From Mya arenaria (taxonomy: Eukaryota; Mollusca; Bivalvia; Myida; Myidae), in the NCBI RefSeq assembly GCF_026914265.1, contig NC_069124.1, forward strand, positions 16,823,088-16,887,087: 64,000 bases of DNA. Direction: 5' to 3'. The notes beneath the pieces are model-generated. The model was not told the DNA's origin. It ran no database searches and saw only the letters and a list, made by a program, of their open reading frames with translations. This document shows positions 46,760 to 59,146 of the stretch, piece after piece (positions within the stretch are counted from its first letter, which is position 1; every line of letters starts with the position of its first letter). The position numbers were made by a program, and so were the translations under genes.

Positions 46760-48597
46760 AGATATATGAAATACATTCCAATTGGGTTATGTTTAAATGT
46801 CTTACTTTTGAAGTTCATACTGATGAAACTAACGCTAATGCAATACGTACGCAAGCCAAATAAATTATAAAATCACATTCATGTAAACGCGGGACATTTT
46901 TTATTCGTAGGAAAGTCTATACCCCAGTAATTCGAAATTAATTCATTGCTCAATCGCGACGTTTGTACATGTAGGGAAAAGTCGAATTGTATTCAATTTG
47001 GATAAGTTATATACACGATATCTTTAGTGTGTAATTATAAATGCTCATGTTAGTTTCTAGTTGGTGTTTGATAAATATTGACCAATCAATCAATCAACAG
47101 TTTGGCAAACGTTGACCGAACCATAAAGTCAACGAGCTTTATACAGTTGGCTGCAGGCTTAGTTGTTATAACCACGATACATGTATCATCGTCGGTGACG
47201 TTGTCGTCGCGGAGAAAACAACCTTGAAAAAATGTTAGTGGTCAACATTATATTTTGCCCAACGAGGAGACAGTTATACATTTATCACAGTAAACCAGCA
47301 GTCAGTCGTTATTGATATTAATCAGTTGAAGTGGTAGATGTAGACATTAACTGGCCCAGTTAGTAGGTAGTTTACAAAATATAACGTAGACCACTAAGAC
47401 ACGACGACTGTTTTTTTATGTATCGACACAATATAAATGGTCATGCGAGTGCGTTGCATCAAACCAGTTAATTTGTCAATACATATGACCAATGTTTAAC
47501 CATTTACTATACATTATATAAGCAAGTGGCCATAACATCATGCAAAAATCCAAGATATTAATATGAAACTTGGTACACACGTGCACACTGACATTACTTT
47601 GACTAAAACACTGTTCATTTATGAGCCTGTTGAACAATTAAACAAACGACGAGAGTTGGCATCCGCGCTCGGCGCGTTTGTTTATGCTTCTATACGTTTC
47701 TTTATATTGCAAGCGTGTATGTAAGGAACAATTACATCTTAACTCATCCAAAAAGGAAACGATACAAGGTTCATTGATTTAAAATTATTCGTAGTTGACT
47801 TCTAAAAAAATATGATTTACGTTATGTCAACAATATGTATGTTCGGAGCTGTGGGGGCCGAAGGCGTCTCATGCAGGACTAAACAAGATATATTGGGTGC
47901 GTTTTTATCGATATAGTTTATGTATTCATTCCATGTACGACGCATCATGCAGCACGTGCTCATGGTGATTATTGTACGCATCTATCCGGAGAACACCTGA
48001 ATCGTTTCTACTTTAAGACATAGTGTACATGTAGTGTGGATAACCCAGCTCGGCTTTGTTAAAACATAGAGAAAGAGTGATCTAGGACTTTTGCGAGAAA
48101 AAAATAAACCGTTCTATTGGATGAGCATAATACTAATAGCGGCCCACTGGCACCGGATTTTCAAACTCAGTTATCTTTTTTAAATCAAATTATTAAATAA
48201 ATCTTTCTAAGAAAAAAAAATCCTAACTAAAAATTACAATGCCGGAAATGTGATTTCTCCCCCATAAATATGCACTCTGTACTGTCTATATATTAGAATA
48301 TAAAGACATTGAAAGAACACTTTTATTTAAATACGTTCATAAGATTGCAACGTAAATGTGAGTTAAAAAGAAAGCCGAAGAATCTTCCAGAATTTTTAAA
48401 AACGCTCATCAAGCCTACAGCCTTTGAACGCTTTCAGCACTATCATTGATTATCGGATCAGTTACGGCGGGTACAATTATAAATATATAAGAACATGATC
48501 AATATATATGAACATGATCAATGTTGAGTATAGTAAATGAACTTGTTAACACATTCATCACATTTTGACCAACTCTTGATTCATCATCATTACTTTT

Positions 48598-48600
<3 letters not shown>
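46760..48600. other. Intergenic DNA with repeat fragments
   Basis: No gene. Around 47070-47130 a fragment shared with the SINE body at 23735 appears (gataaatattgaccaatcaa). Around 47540-47690 is a remnant with 'gaaacttggtacacac' and 'gacgagagttggcatc', related to fragments at 13655 and 12250. Confidence 0.45.
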
Positions 48601-48602
<2 letters not shown>

Positions 48603-48643
<41 letters not shown>

Positions 48644-48655
48644 AGAGAGAGATGA
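48603..48655. repeat. (GA)n microsatellite
   Basis: About 50 bp of almost pure AG dinucleotides with one 'gaagagag' interruption. Confidence 0.95.
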
Positions 48656-48659
48656 GTTG

Positions 48660-49725
48660 TACATGACAGCGTCAAAATGTAATATTAATAGCACTATTTA
48701 GTGTTATTTCTGTACCAGTATGTAATACTTTAGCACTTTGGAATAGTCAAATTCAAAACAAATGTTGTTTCGCCGATATCTCGACGTCATCCATTTCTAA
48801 GGAGAGACTTTTATAAAAAAATATTTAAAGAATTCGATCCACACTATGAAAAGTTTGGATGAAAGTGACTGCATATTAGTATATTGTGAAGAAAAAAGTA
48901 AATCAAAAAGAATGTATAAAAACTTAAAAATAAAAAAATTCTTACATTTCCAAACTAAAATTTATAATACCAATAATTGTGAAAAACAATGTGCAAATAT
49001 ACAGTACAAAGTGCCTATTTAAGAAAACGTTTTCATTTTTGTTCTTCATATTTTTGGTATTGTAATTTTTAGTTTGGAATTATAAGATTAATAAGAGAAA
49101 TGATTGATTTTGTAAATAAAGGTTATTCAAGCTATCAGAGAACTTGCTTTGTTAATTGTTGCTCGGATTACTAAATTTATTGTTAAATTGTGCTGTTAAT
49201 AATGTGTTTTAATGTAAATGATGTAATTTGACGATGTTCTTTATGTACAGGTCGAAAATAAACACTTCTGTTTGTCTGTCATACTAGTTCAAATATCAGG
49301 TAGCCAGATGCGTACAGACCGGTTTCAATATAGTTTTAAATTAGCTGATCGTCTTAGGATTATATTAATTGGTATAATAAACGGGGAATATAAATAACCT
49401 CTAATTTCACACAATAAAGTTCCTTTTCCACGAAGAGGGTCGGCTATTTTACCAAAATACACTATAACCCGAGCTTGCCGGATATAGCCGAGTAGTTAAG
49501 AATGAAATAAAATGATATAAATATAAGAATGGCTATGTAGGGTTTGGTTTTTAAAGCAAAATCTGACTGGGCCTGTTTTCCTTTGATAACCACTTAAGGC
49601 CCGTAAAAAATAAATGAATGAATAAAATATCACGAAATAGCTGACTTTTTTTACTCTACCTTCATTATAAAAAGATTCCTTGTCTGCTGATAGAATCAAC
49701 TAACAATCATTTTCCTGAGAAATTT
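48660..49725. other. AT-rich intergenic DNA, no gene seen
   Basis: Nothing beyond short open frames. Near 48890-49090 A-rich and T-rich patches face each other and share words in inverse orientation (for example 'aaactaaaatttataatacc' and 'tattgtaatttttagtttgg'), compatible with an old inverted repeat. Confidence 0.4.
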
Positions 49726-50516
49726 CTCAATTAAAGCGGTTGGCAAGAGAGAAATCACACAACTCCAGAGCTTGCTAGGTGACGAAATAATTGCGTTTAT
49801 TTGTCTCGCTTTCTCGGAGAAGAACTGAGCTACGTTCGAAAATAAGAAACCTTAGTAAGACTCGAAATGTCTTTCAAATGTGAATGATTGTGTTGTTTTC
49901 GCAATCGCCATATGAGGGTGAAATCTTCCTTTTTTTGCAATACGGTATTCAGGAGCACAGATCTCAAGGGGGTGATATACCCTCTCATATGAACTTTTAC
50001 GTTGTAGCTGTGTAGGAGATAATATCAAAACAACAACATAACTATATATTTCGAGTTTATGAGGAATGGGAGAACAATATATCTAACACAGACCTTTCCG
50101 GGCACATACTAATTACATAAGAGACTCTTTTTGGCTGATGAAATGATTTTCTGACAAAACAACGCAATCTATTTTGAATTGTTTTTATCTTCTATTTGTT
50201 TGCCATGTTCTTTATACTTCAACTCTGAATAAGGAAGTGCGAAGATAAACGTTCAGATCTTCTACAAAATAACTATTATAATTTAATCTCTTGATATTCA
50301 ATTGCTCGTTGCATGCGAAGGATGGTCTTCAAATTGATTTTTTTTTTATTTCTGAAAACCGTTCGATGAAAACTTCATTTAAGTGAAGAAAACACTGCCA
50401 ATGATGTTTTTGCATGGGGGCAGATTGTATGTGGTTGAATCGGATGAATTTCTCATCAACGTTCAATGATTTGCGGTGCAAGTAGTCGAGATTTGAATTT
50501 TAAAAAGGCGTTTTAA

Positions 50517-50985
50517 AGGGACTGTACACCAGATTGGCACCAAAGAAGGTTTTTTTTCTGTATTGAATCTCAGGACAATTATTTAATAGAATGTGTTACG
50601 CTTTGATATCATAATTGTAAAAAAAAGTACCAAAATGTAAAAAAACCAAAACGTTTGAACCTGTGTCGCCAAAATTGCAATCCAGCGCGGTATCAACTGA
50701 GCAACGACGGCTTTTTCTTATCCGGTGACATAATTAAGCTATACACCACGTGATAACACCGACTAGCTAATCACGCATAAGGAATGAATTCTACTAGGTA
50801 GACATATCAAGTAATCTTTTATATTGGAAAAATACGAATTAACTGCTAAACTTAAATAAATTGTAAACTATGTGGTACTTAAGTTAGTAAGTTTCAATGC
50901 ATTGTACACATTAATACCAAGTTTTCGACAGTTTTCGACAATTTTCTTTTTTTCTTGCAAATTGATCATCTGGTGCACAGTTGCT
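50517..50985. mobile_element. TTAA-flanked MITE inside segment copy A
   Basis: The left end AGGGACTGTACACCAGAT and right end ATCTGGTGCACAGTTGCT are inverted repeats with three mismatches; TTAA flanks both sides (50513-50516, 50986-50989). Copy C of the surrounding segment carries the uninterrupted site at about 52540 (gcgctttaaaaagtcatgct), so this insertion followed the duplication. The interior has no coding frame. Confidence 0.85.
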
Positions 50986-51394
50986 TTAATGAGTCAAGCA
51001 CATAGTATAGTCCCCAGATGAGTTTGTTTGCATTTCTCAATAGTTTGAAATCATTCCTGCGATTCTTAATTATAGCGGTTGGCAAGACAGAAATCACACA
51101 ACCCCAGAGTTTGCTAGGTGACGAAATAATTGAGTTTTTGTCTCGCTATCTCGAAGAAGAGCTACGTTCGAAAAAAAGAAACCTTAGTAATACTAAGACT
51201 TGAAATGTCTTTCAAATGTGAATGATTGTGTTGTTTTCGAAATCGCCATATGAGGGTGAAATCTCCGTTTTAAGAAAGCGGTATTCAGGAACCTTTAAAG
51301 GAGTGCTGGCACGTGGTACCAAAAAATCTTAGGATTTGGTATTTTTATGTACGCAGACTCTAAAAATTGTTTATTGTTGTTGTTTTTTTATTGG

Positions 51395-51535
51395 GGGGGG
51401 GGGGGGCATAAAATGAAAGAATATTCGGTACGAAAGAATGGTGGGGGATGGTAGTGGTGGTTGTGTGTGTGTGTGTGTGTGTGTGGGGGGGGGGGGGGTG
51501 ATGGTGGTTGTGTGTGTGTGTGTGGGAGGGGGTGA
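51395..51535. repeat. G-run and (GT)n simple repeats
   Basis: Two G-runs and two GT-dinucleotide runs in a G/T-only block that interrupts copy B of the triplicated segment. Pro/His-rich open frames on the opposite strand are artefacts of this block. Confidence 0.9.
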
Positions 51536-52719
51536 GGATACTCCCTCTCATATGACATTTTACGGTGTAGTTGTCTAGGGGAAAAATTCATCACATCATC
51601 AACACGTACAACAGAAATACATTTTACATATTTCGATTGAAGAATGACAGTACAATCAGAACAATATTTTCTGTGATTGTCCTCAATTATAGCGGTTCGA
51701 AAGACAGAAATCACACAACTCCAGAGCTTGCTAGGTGACGAACTAATAGAGTTTATTTGTCTCGCTTCCTCGGAGAACAACTGAGCTACGTTCGAGAATA
51801 AGCAACCATAGTAAGATTCGATTATCTTTCAAATGTGAATGATTGTGTTGTTTTCGCGATCGCCATATGAGGGTGAAATCTTCCATTTTTGCAATACGGT
51901 ATTCAGGAGCACAGATCTCAAGGGGGGGGATATACCCTCTCATATGACCTTTAACGTTGTAGCTGTGTAGGGGATAATAACAACACAACAGCAACACGAA
52001 CAACATAACTATATATTTCGAGTTTATGAGGATTGGGAGAACAATATATCTAACACAGACTTTTCCGGGCACATATTATTTGCATTAGAGACCGCTTTTG
52101 GACGATAGATTATTTTCAGGTCTCTTGTGAGCGTGAATTAAAAAAAGGATAACAATTCAATAGAATGAATTTCCGACAAAACAACGCAATCTTTTTAGAT
52201 CTGTTTTTACCTTCTTTGCCATGTTCTTTGTACTTCACAAGGAAATTAAAACTCTAAATAAGGAAGTGCAAAGATAAAAGTTATAATCTTCTACAAAATA
52301 ACTATTATAATTTAATCTCTTGATATCCAATTGCTCGTCGCACGTGAAGGATTGTCTCCATATATATATTTATTTCTGAAAAACATTCGATAAAAACAGC
52401 ATTTAAGTGTCGCAAACATTGCTGATGTAGTTTTTGAATGTGGGCAGATTGTATGTGATCAAACGGGAAGAAACGCTCTGACATCAACGTTCATTGATTT
52501 GCGGTGCAAAAAGTCGAGATTTGAATTTAAAAAGCGCTTTAAAAAGTCATGCTCAAAGTAGTCCCTAGAGGTTTTTGTCTGCATCTTTGTTCGGAGCATT
52601 CCTTGGTATATCTTGGTTGGGGCATGTCCGAAGCTAATTTAAAGCGAAAAATGGTCAGCAGGCATCCTGCAAGTTACCATGGTAACCAAGACAACAGCAA
52701 AGATGACCGCCGTTTTCTG

Positions 52720-53990
52720 AGCCAATGACTATGTGTGGTTTGTTTAATTGTTGCCAAAATGTGGTATATTTGGCACTGAGTAGTTTAAAGCAGAGTTGCA
52801 CTTGTGTTTGTTTCGCTCTAAATGGGTTTTATGGTTGCTAAAATAAGGTATATTTGGCACTTAGTATACATTTTGTAGTCTAAATCTGAGTGACACAATG
52901 GTTTGTTTGGCTCTCTATGGGGTTTGCGGTTGCCAACATGTAGTCTGCTTGGCCCTTGGGACATTGTTCAGTCTAAATTAGAATGGCACAAGTGTTTGTT
53001 TTGGCTCTCAGATGGCTTTATAGTTGCCAACATATGGTATGTTTAGCGCTTAGAAGTCTAAAGTAGAGGTACACATGGGTTTGTTTGGCTGTAAATGGCT
53101 TTATAGTTGCCAACATATGGTATGTTTAGCGCTTAGAAGTCTAAAGTAGAGGTACACATGGGTTGTTTGGCTGTAAATGGCTTTATAGTTGCCAACATAT
53201 GGTATGTTTAGCGCTTAGAAGTCTAAAGTAGAGGTACACATGGGTTTGTTTGGCTGTAAATGGCTTTATAGTTGCCAACATATGGTATGTTTAGCGCTTA
53301 GAAGTCTAAAGTAGAGGTACACATGGGTTTGTTTGGCTGTAAATGGCTTTATAGTTGCCAACATATGGTATGTTTAGCGCTTAGAAGTCTAAAGTAGAGG
53401 TACACATGGGTTTGTTTGGCTGTAAATGGCTTTATGGTTGCCAACATATGGTATGTTTAGCGCTTAGAAGTCTAAAGTAGAGGTACACATGGGTTTGTTT
53501 GGCTGTAAATGGCTTTATAGTTGCCAACATATGGTATGTTTAGCGCTTAGAAGTCTAAAGTAGAGGTACACATGGGTTTGTTTGGCTGCAAATGGCTTTA
53601 TGGTTGTGAGGGTGTTTTTTGTGTGTGTGTTTTTGTAACGATTTAGTCCAAAATGTGATTGTTTGGCTCTAAATAGGCTTTACGGTTCCGAAGACGTGGT
53701 CTACATGTATTTGGCACTGACTAATCTAAATTAGAGTTGTACATGTTTTTGTTTGACCCTGAATGGACTTAATGATACCCAACATGTGGTCCTTGTGGCA
53801 CTTAGTTTGCTTGATTAGAACTGTTCATGTTTTATTTGGTACAAGGAAGGGAATTGTAGAGTCCTTCAGAGGTATGTTTGGCAATAGGTGAGTTTTATAT
53901 GAGCTACAAGGTGATTTATAAGGCACTGAATTCGCTTGAGTAAAGCCTACATGTGATTTGTTTGACATAAACTAGTTTCCTATTTAAACA
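52720..53990. repeat. 83-bp tandem array with a homogeneous core
   Basis: Core units (about 53052-53605, seven copies, 82-83 bp) are almost identical: 'agaagtctaaagtagaggta', 'cacatgggtttgtttggctg', 'taaatggctttatagttgcc', 'aacatatggtatgtttagcg'. On both sides the same unit continues in much more diverged form ('tgtttggctctaaat', 'ggttgccaacatg', 'ggcacttag'). Confidence 0.85.
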
Positions 53991-54332
53991 AAGTATGGTT
54001 TAGTCAACATTGTTTTGGCTTCATAGAACCTCTTCATGTCGTGTTTGACACCAAACGAAGTGACAAAATGTTTATTGAATACAAAGTTGATTTGAACAGA
54101 GCCAGTATTTGATGCTTATTTGCTTATTTGGCAGATTAGAGTTTGCTGTAGACAAAATGTAGTTGAATACGCTCTGGGTTGTTCTTTGTAGAACGTGTTT
54201 TTTATAATGTCAAAAGGTAAATTGAGCTATCTAGCAAATACCTTTCAAATGAGGGGTCACCAGGCACCAGATATCAGATAATTAGCTTTTGTGGGTCGGA
54301 TTCCATAAGTGACGTAAGACAAACTCAGATAT

Positions 54333-54360
54333 AACAACAACAACAACAACAACAACAACT
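54333..54360. repeat. (AAC)n microsatellite
   Basis: About nine AAC units. Confidence 0.9.
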
Positions 54361-54369
54361 TTAAATGCG

Positions 54370-55145
54370 TTCAGGGAATCCTGCCTAAAGTAAAGTATAA
54401 GTATTTCGCGTAAACGCTTTGAACTGCAGTTCTGATTCGTTCTCTGGTACGCTCGGTGTCTGCGCTAATGGCATTATTCAATAATTGGCAAAATTCGTGA
54501 TCCCATTACGTCGTAGCCGCGAAACATACCTTTTGAATCACATCACAGGAAATGCAAACTTGTCAGTATTGAACGGGTGGTGCGTTTATGTTGTGATTAT
54601 ATCCCCGTAATAATAACTATTTTTAAACTATGTTTATTGCATCATAGGTAGCGGCTCAGAGTTATCCTGCTGTGTAGCAAAAGCGGATCGGAGCTATCCT
54701 AGGGTGTGGCCATTTGCGAACCAGTACCATTGTTTCAATTTGTACTTAAACGACAATCATTTGAATAAAATTTCAATCGCTAATTTCGCGCAAACTATAT
54801 AAAACTCATTAATGTACAGATTCAAATACCTTTCATATCCCATTATTTAAATGTTTAATATTTAAAATCGTTTCATCAGTATATTCACTATTGACCTTAT
54901 TCATTTCAAAAGATATCTTAGTTTGTAAACTTAGATAAAAGTTGATCAATAAACGTTTGAATGAATTTTTAGGGAATTTCCCTTCGGTGTTTAACCTAAA
55001 TCAAAATCAGTCTAAAATCGATTTCAGATCACAAGAAGAAACGAGAGCATTTGATTGGTTATTTACTCTCCAATGCATCACAAATCTATTCATGACAAGT
55101 ATATAGATTCAGTTCACCATTGGTGGCTATTAATAAAAAAATGGG
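54370..55145. other. Intergenic DNA upstream of the Toll-like locus
   Basis: No gene, RNA or repeat array is supported here. Confidence 0.4.
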
Positions 55146-55149
55146 GAAA

Positions 55150-55412
55150 AGTGTACATGAGTATTTTATAAGTTCAAATCGTTGAAAGACCATTTGAGGC
55201 TTACACATCTGCACAGAAGAACGAGAAGACTTCTGTTGTTTTACATTCAACGTAAGTTGATTTACAGTTTCTATTTATTTGATTGTCAATGTTTGTCAAT
55301 GTTTTAAAGGAGCATTTAAATGATCATTTTGAATAAGAAAGCGGTTTGAGTTTTTCAAATACATGTATCACACAAACTGATTTGTAAATATGGGAGAATG
55401 ATTGTATTTTCA
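55150..55412 (+). promoter_or_regulatory. Putative leader exon and intron of the Toll-like locus
   Basis: A TATA-like 'tattttataag' at about 55162 is followed by a possible donor GTAAGT at 55252. A possible acceptor (ttgtattttcag) ends at 55412, ten bases before the ATG. This fits a short untranslated first exon and a 161-bp intron. It is inferred from motifs only. Confidence 0.4.
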
Positions 55413-55422
55413 GTGTGACGTC

Positions 55423-58173
55423 ATGGCGTGGTTTTTCCATGCTCTGCATATACTGCTGGTCCATTGCCTCGTCCGGGCTTACTCGACGTTTTATTACCAA
55501 CCCGTAGACGGAGGTTCTCGACCTTTCCAACGGCGCGTTCAAGAATACTTCAATCAAAAATGATACGTTTACGTTAGCAAATACAAACGTTGACAACGTC
55601 ACAAAGCTTGATTTGTCCGGAAACCGTATCACTGATGTTGACGTTGAAAGCTTCAATGCTTTGTTCAATTTGAAAGTGTTAATTCTTGCAAACAACAGCA
55701 TCGAACACCTTAACAACGAGACATTTACGTCGTTACGTAAATTGGAAGAATTGGACGTTCTCACAACGGACTTACGGAACTGCGAGCCGGTCTCGTAAGC
55801 GTTCTTACGTTACGTGAAATACGTTTTAACAATAATAATATCAGCTACGTCGAACCAGGAATAGTGGGACAGATAAACATACATCTAAGCGTGTTTCAAC
55901 TTGAGCTATAATAATTTGCCGAATCTCGATCCGTGGATGTATTTGACGTACGACTCCGGGGAACGGTATGTTGACAGATTATTTGACGTCCAGCATAACG
56001 CAATTCGCGAAACTAACAAACAAAATGGGATGGAAATATGATTTGGAGTATGCTTTTCAAGTAAATGTTTTAGCTCAGTACAATGCAATTCCCGAAATCA
56101 GCTTAGACATTATTCAGCAATACGACCAGACGGTTAATCCCTCCGATCAATCCCTGTTTGCACTGTTCCTGACCTTTTATATGAACATCACGAACAACCC
56201 GTTCTTCTGCGATTGTAAAGTGTACGATATTGCGGCGGAAGTGAGAGGGGCATTTTCCAGTACACGCGTGTTGAGGAGTGGCGCTACCGCTGCGGTGGCC
56301 CCGCCCACCTGGAGGGCTGGGATTTTATACATGATCTGCCGCTACATAATCTCGTCTGCAACCACACAGAGAGTGATGGCTGTCCGAGTGGCTGCCACTG
56401 TCAGGACCGTCCCCATAACGACACCTATTACATTGACTGTACGGGGGCGGGGCTTTCGGAGTTGCCATCCACTCTACCGGAAAACAACCGATCCAAGATT
56501 GAAATGTTCATGGACGATAATTTCATCACGGAAATATCAAACGTGCCTTACCTGTCGCGCATATTCAACCTGACTCTAAGAAATAATGAGCTCAAATCAT
56601 TAAACGCGGAAATTCTGAAAGACATGACGGCAAAGAAACTTGACCTCCGAAATAATCAGATAACAACACTACCGAAGGAAATCAAGAAGTTCGAATCAGT
56701 GCAGTTGACCGGAAATCCGCTGGAGTGCGATTGTAATTCCATGTGGATGAAGCAGTGGATGGATATAGACACGAGGAACGCGGACCCCGACCTCACGTGC
56801 ACGGCGAATAATGGCGATATTTTACACATCATTGAGATGACCCTACGTGACCTCGGCTGTACAAACGAGGCTCTCATAATCGCCCTAGTATGTTTGGGCG
56901 TGTTTCTGGGTCTGATCATTGTCGGCGCCATCTTTGCCAAACGCTGCCCGTACGAAACTAAAGTTATTATATTCCGGTTCTTCAAATTTCACCCCGGCAA
57001 GAAATACGACGTCGACAATGACAAAGAAAAAGAGATTGACGCTTACCTTGTGTTTGACCACGAAGATGGTGACGTCATTGGTTACGTCAGATACTTTTTG
57101 CATCGACTAGGGAAACAGAAACCCCTATTCTCGATTCTTAACCCAGCACAGTTCATGGAGGCGGGTCCGGAGTCGAGAAATATCTCCAAATATATCGGAA
57201 AATCACGAAGGGTGATCATCTTTCTGTCGAAAGGTATATTCAACGACGAATGGCGAATGAATGAAATCGAAGAAGCGGAACACCGTCAAATTGAAGCTGT
57301 AACGATAAAAAATAACGAAATTTCGAAAAAGGCAAAGCAAACCAAACGCTTAAACAAAAATGCAAATACAGGCAAAGATAAAGATGATAGGGAAGAGGAT
57401 AAAATGAACGATTTAACGGAAATTTGTATTGATGACCTAGCTGCTGGTAATAACGACAACGCTGACGAGCTTGAGTTTCAAGAACGGGAGGAAGCTAGTT
57501 TAAAGAAAGCGCCTAAACTTATATACATCATTTACAACACCGATGAAACGTTAACAAAACAGCTTGAAGAGGAGCCATGGAAGAGCCGGCTTGATGGTAA
57601 AACGGTGCTGCGGCCTGACCCTGACGACCGCCTCTTCTGGTCCAAGGTCCGATATGAGATGCCACAGAAAGGCAACGGGAACGGCAAACCATTCATGCCG
57701 TTTGACATTCCAAAACCGGAAAGACCGTTACCTATAAAACGAAGCCCAGTGCCTTCTCCTAAAAATCCAAAAAGCAGGAACAAAAACGACCACAACAGAA
57801 AACTAACGGGACCCATCAAATCCCAAATCCACGCAACAATTTCACAGACATAGCTGTTAACAGCAATCAGCCCGGGGGCTCAAATACTGGTGCACACAGC
57901 ACCCAGGGTGCTCGCCCGAAAGTATTCAAACAAAATAGAAGTCCAAACTTGTCTGACATACCTCATACAATAAATGTTCACAAACTAATCAGGCCCGATT
58001 CTGCTGACAGCGCGGCGTCTGATGTCCAGACCAGACTAACTTTCATTGGTGGAACAGTAAATAATAGTTTAGAAGGAGATCTCATGAATAAAATAAAGCA
58101 GTTTAGTAATCATATGCACAACAATGGTCCTGGAAATATACCATCAAGAAGAAGTTATTTATCAGATGTTTAA
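55423..58173 (+). pseudogene. Toll-like receptor locus broken by several frameshifts
   Basis: Intact TLRs are membrane receptors with leucine-rich repeats (LRRs) outside and a TIR signalling domain inside. Here an ATG at 55423 opens a signal-peptide-like start (MAWFFHALHILLVHCLVRA), but that frame stops at about 55563. LRR-type protein (LDLSGNRITDVDVESFNAL; LKVLILANNS) continues in a second frame to a stop at 55798. More LRR pieces follow in other frames (LSYNNLPNLDPW near 55910). A third frame carries NPFFCDC (near 56200), and the second frame resumes near 56255 with CPSGCHC. From there the frame is open to 57853: two LRRs, LRRCT (NPLECDC), a transmembrane helix at about 56866-56940, and a TIR-like domain at 57036-57660 with box 1 IDAYLVF, a box 2 region lacking the classic RDxxPG, and box 3 FW. 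A highly charged insert of about 65 codons splits the TIR domain. The tail appears to change frame again near 57780 and run to 58173. I see at least five breaks; EFL1 and the GPCR have none. Confidence 0.85.
56462..57853 (+). CDS. Open 3' part of the Toll-like locus: last LRRs, membrane helix, TIR-like domain
   Basis: This is the longest uninterrupted stretch of the broken TLR locus, about 460 codons. Its upstream limit is not a natural start: the first codon of the listed frame is TTG and the protein-like sequence continues further 5' in frame to about 56255. If transcribed and translated from an internal ATG (for example 56504), it would give a membrane-anchored TIR protein with a short ectodomain. 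That is possible but unproven. Confidence 0.5.
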   Translation: MPSTLPENNRSKIEMFMDDNFITEISNVPYLSRIFNLTLRNNELKSLNAEILKDMTAKKLDLRNNQITTLPKEIKKFESVQLTGNPLECDCNSMWMKQWMDIDTRNADPDLTCTANNGDILHIIEMTLRDLGCTNEALIIALVCLGVFLGLIIVGAIFAKRCPYETKVIIFRFFKFHPGKKYDVDNDKEKEIDAYLVFDHEDGDVIGYVRYFLHRLGKQKPLFSILNPAQFMEAGPESRNISKYIGKSRRVIIFLSKGIFNDEWRMNEIEEAEHRQIEAVTIKNNEISKKAKQTKRLNKNANTGKDKDDREEDKMNDLTEICIDDLAAGNNDNADELEFQEREEASLKKAPKLIYIIYNTDETLTKQLEEEPWKSRLDGKTVLRPDPDDRLFWSKVRYEMPQKGNGNGKPFMPFDIPKPERPLPIKRSPVPSPKNPKSRNKNDHNRKLTGPIKSQIHATISQT

Positions 58174-58639
58174 AAGAACGCCTTGTGTGTTGCTTATTTT
58201 CTCACTCTGACCCACCAAAAGATTTTTTGCTGATTTTGAAACAAAAAATCCAATTTACAGAACAATTACTTCCGGTGATCTAAATAGGTGGAGACAGGAG
58301 CGTCAACACTAGTAAAAGCAAAAGTTGGTTTATAATAATGTAATAGCTGTTATATAATGTAATATATAATATATCACGTTGTTTATGTTTTCGTGCACAT
58401 ATCGCTTATTGTGTTCATTGTTTGCATACTACTGACTTGTTTTTTTTTGCCAAACATTATTGATTTATAAAAAGCCAAAGCAGATTATGTTTTATTTTCA
58501 CCCAACCATTGTTGTTTGAGTTGTGATATCTTTGAGAACTATAGATCCATCATATTAAAGCTCAAATGTACCCATTCCACAACTCACTTGCTCTCGTGGT
58601 GTCGTTACAAGCATATGTGTGTTGTTGTTTTTTACTTTG

Positions 58640-58735
58640 GAGGTCGTGCGCACTTGTGTTACAAGGCCCATTACTCTGATTTTAATAATAGTCGAGTTAT
58701 TACCCTTTTTCGAATGAAAAACATAGACAGAAACA
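58640..58735. repeat. Dispersed repeat remnant
   Basis: 'acaaggcccattactctgat' followed by 'gagttattaccctttttcga' matches the order of words in the fragment at 13655-13765. Confidence 0.45.
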
Positions 58736-58792
58736 TTTAAAGGTCTTAATAGGATGATCTTTTCAAACTGATGATTTTAAACTTATTTTCAA

Positions 58793-59146
58793 AGATGCAC
58801 TCTTACTCTCAAATAAGTTGTACCACAATAAATACAGTTGTTATATATAATTTACCGAAAAGGCGTGAATAAATTTCAAAAACAATGGTTTCATTTGGAA
58901 GAAAGGTGCAGAAAAACACGGTATTTCTAACTTATGAAACGATATTGGATCACAGTAAATCTTTTAGCACTCACCAATCTTTATTATTTTTGCGTTTTCA
59001 GCTTTTAAAATACGCGGTTACAATCTTGTTATCAGTAATTAGTATTTTCCATAAATGCATTACTTAGTAAGTTGTGAAAGGTTTATCACTCAAAATGTAC
59101 GTTTGTTATACATGTGTATGTATTGATTTTGAATAAGAGTGTCACT
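58793..59146. mobile_element. 'TGCACTCTTA' MITE, copy 2
   Basis: The ends 'agatgcactcttactc' and 'gaataagagtgtcact' are the same as at 33127-33502. Right flank TTAA at 59147-59150; the left flank has changed to TCAA. The interior matches copies 1 and 3. Confidence 0.8.

Larger units (their letters stand above)
49727..52590. repeat. Segment present three times in direct orientation
   Basis: Copies begin with 'tcaattaaagcggttggcaa' at 49727, the related 'ttaattatagcggttggcaa' at 51065 and 'tcaattatagcggttcgaaa' at 51684. All share 'aaatcacacaa', 'gcttgctaggtgacgaa', 'gagctacgttcga' and 'atcgccatatgagggtgaaa'. Copy A runs to about 51045 once the 469-bp MITE in it is removed. Copy B (51065-51600) is interrupted by a G/GT-rich block. 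Copy C runs to about 52590. Late shared words are 'gatttgcggtgcaa' and 'gtcgagatttgaatttt/aaa'. No coding frame is conserved between copies. Confidence 0.8.

Noticed and set aside
51360..51780. Pro/His-rich coding region on the minus strand
   Set aside because: Produced by G-runs and GT microsatellites; not conserved in the other copies of the duplicated segment.
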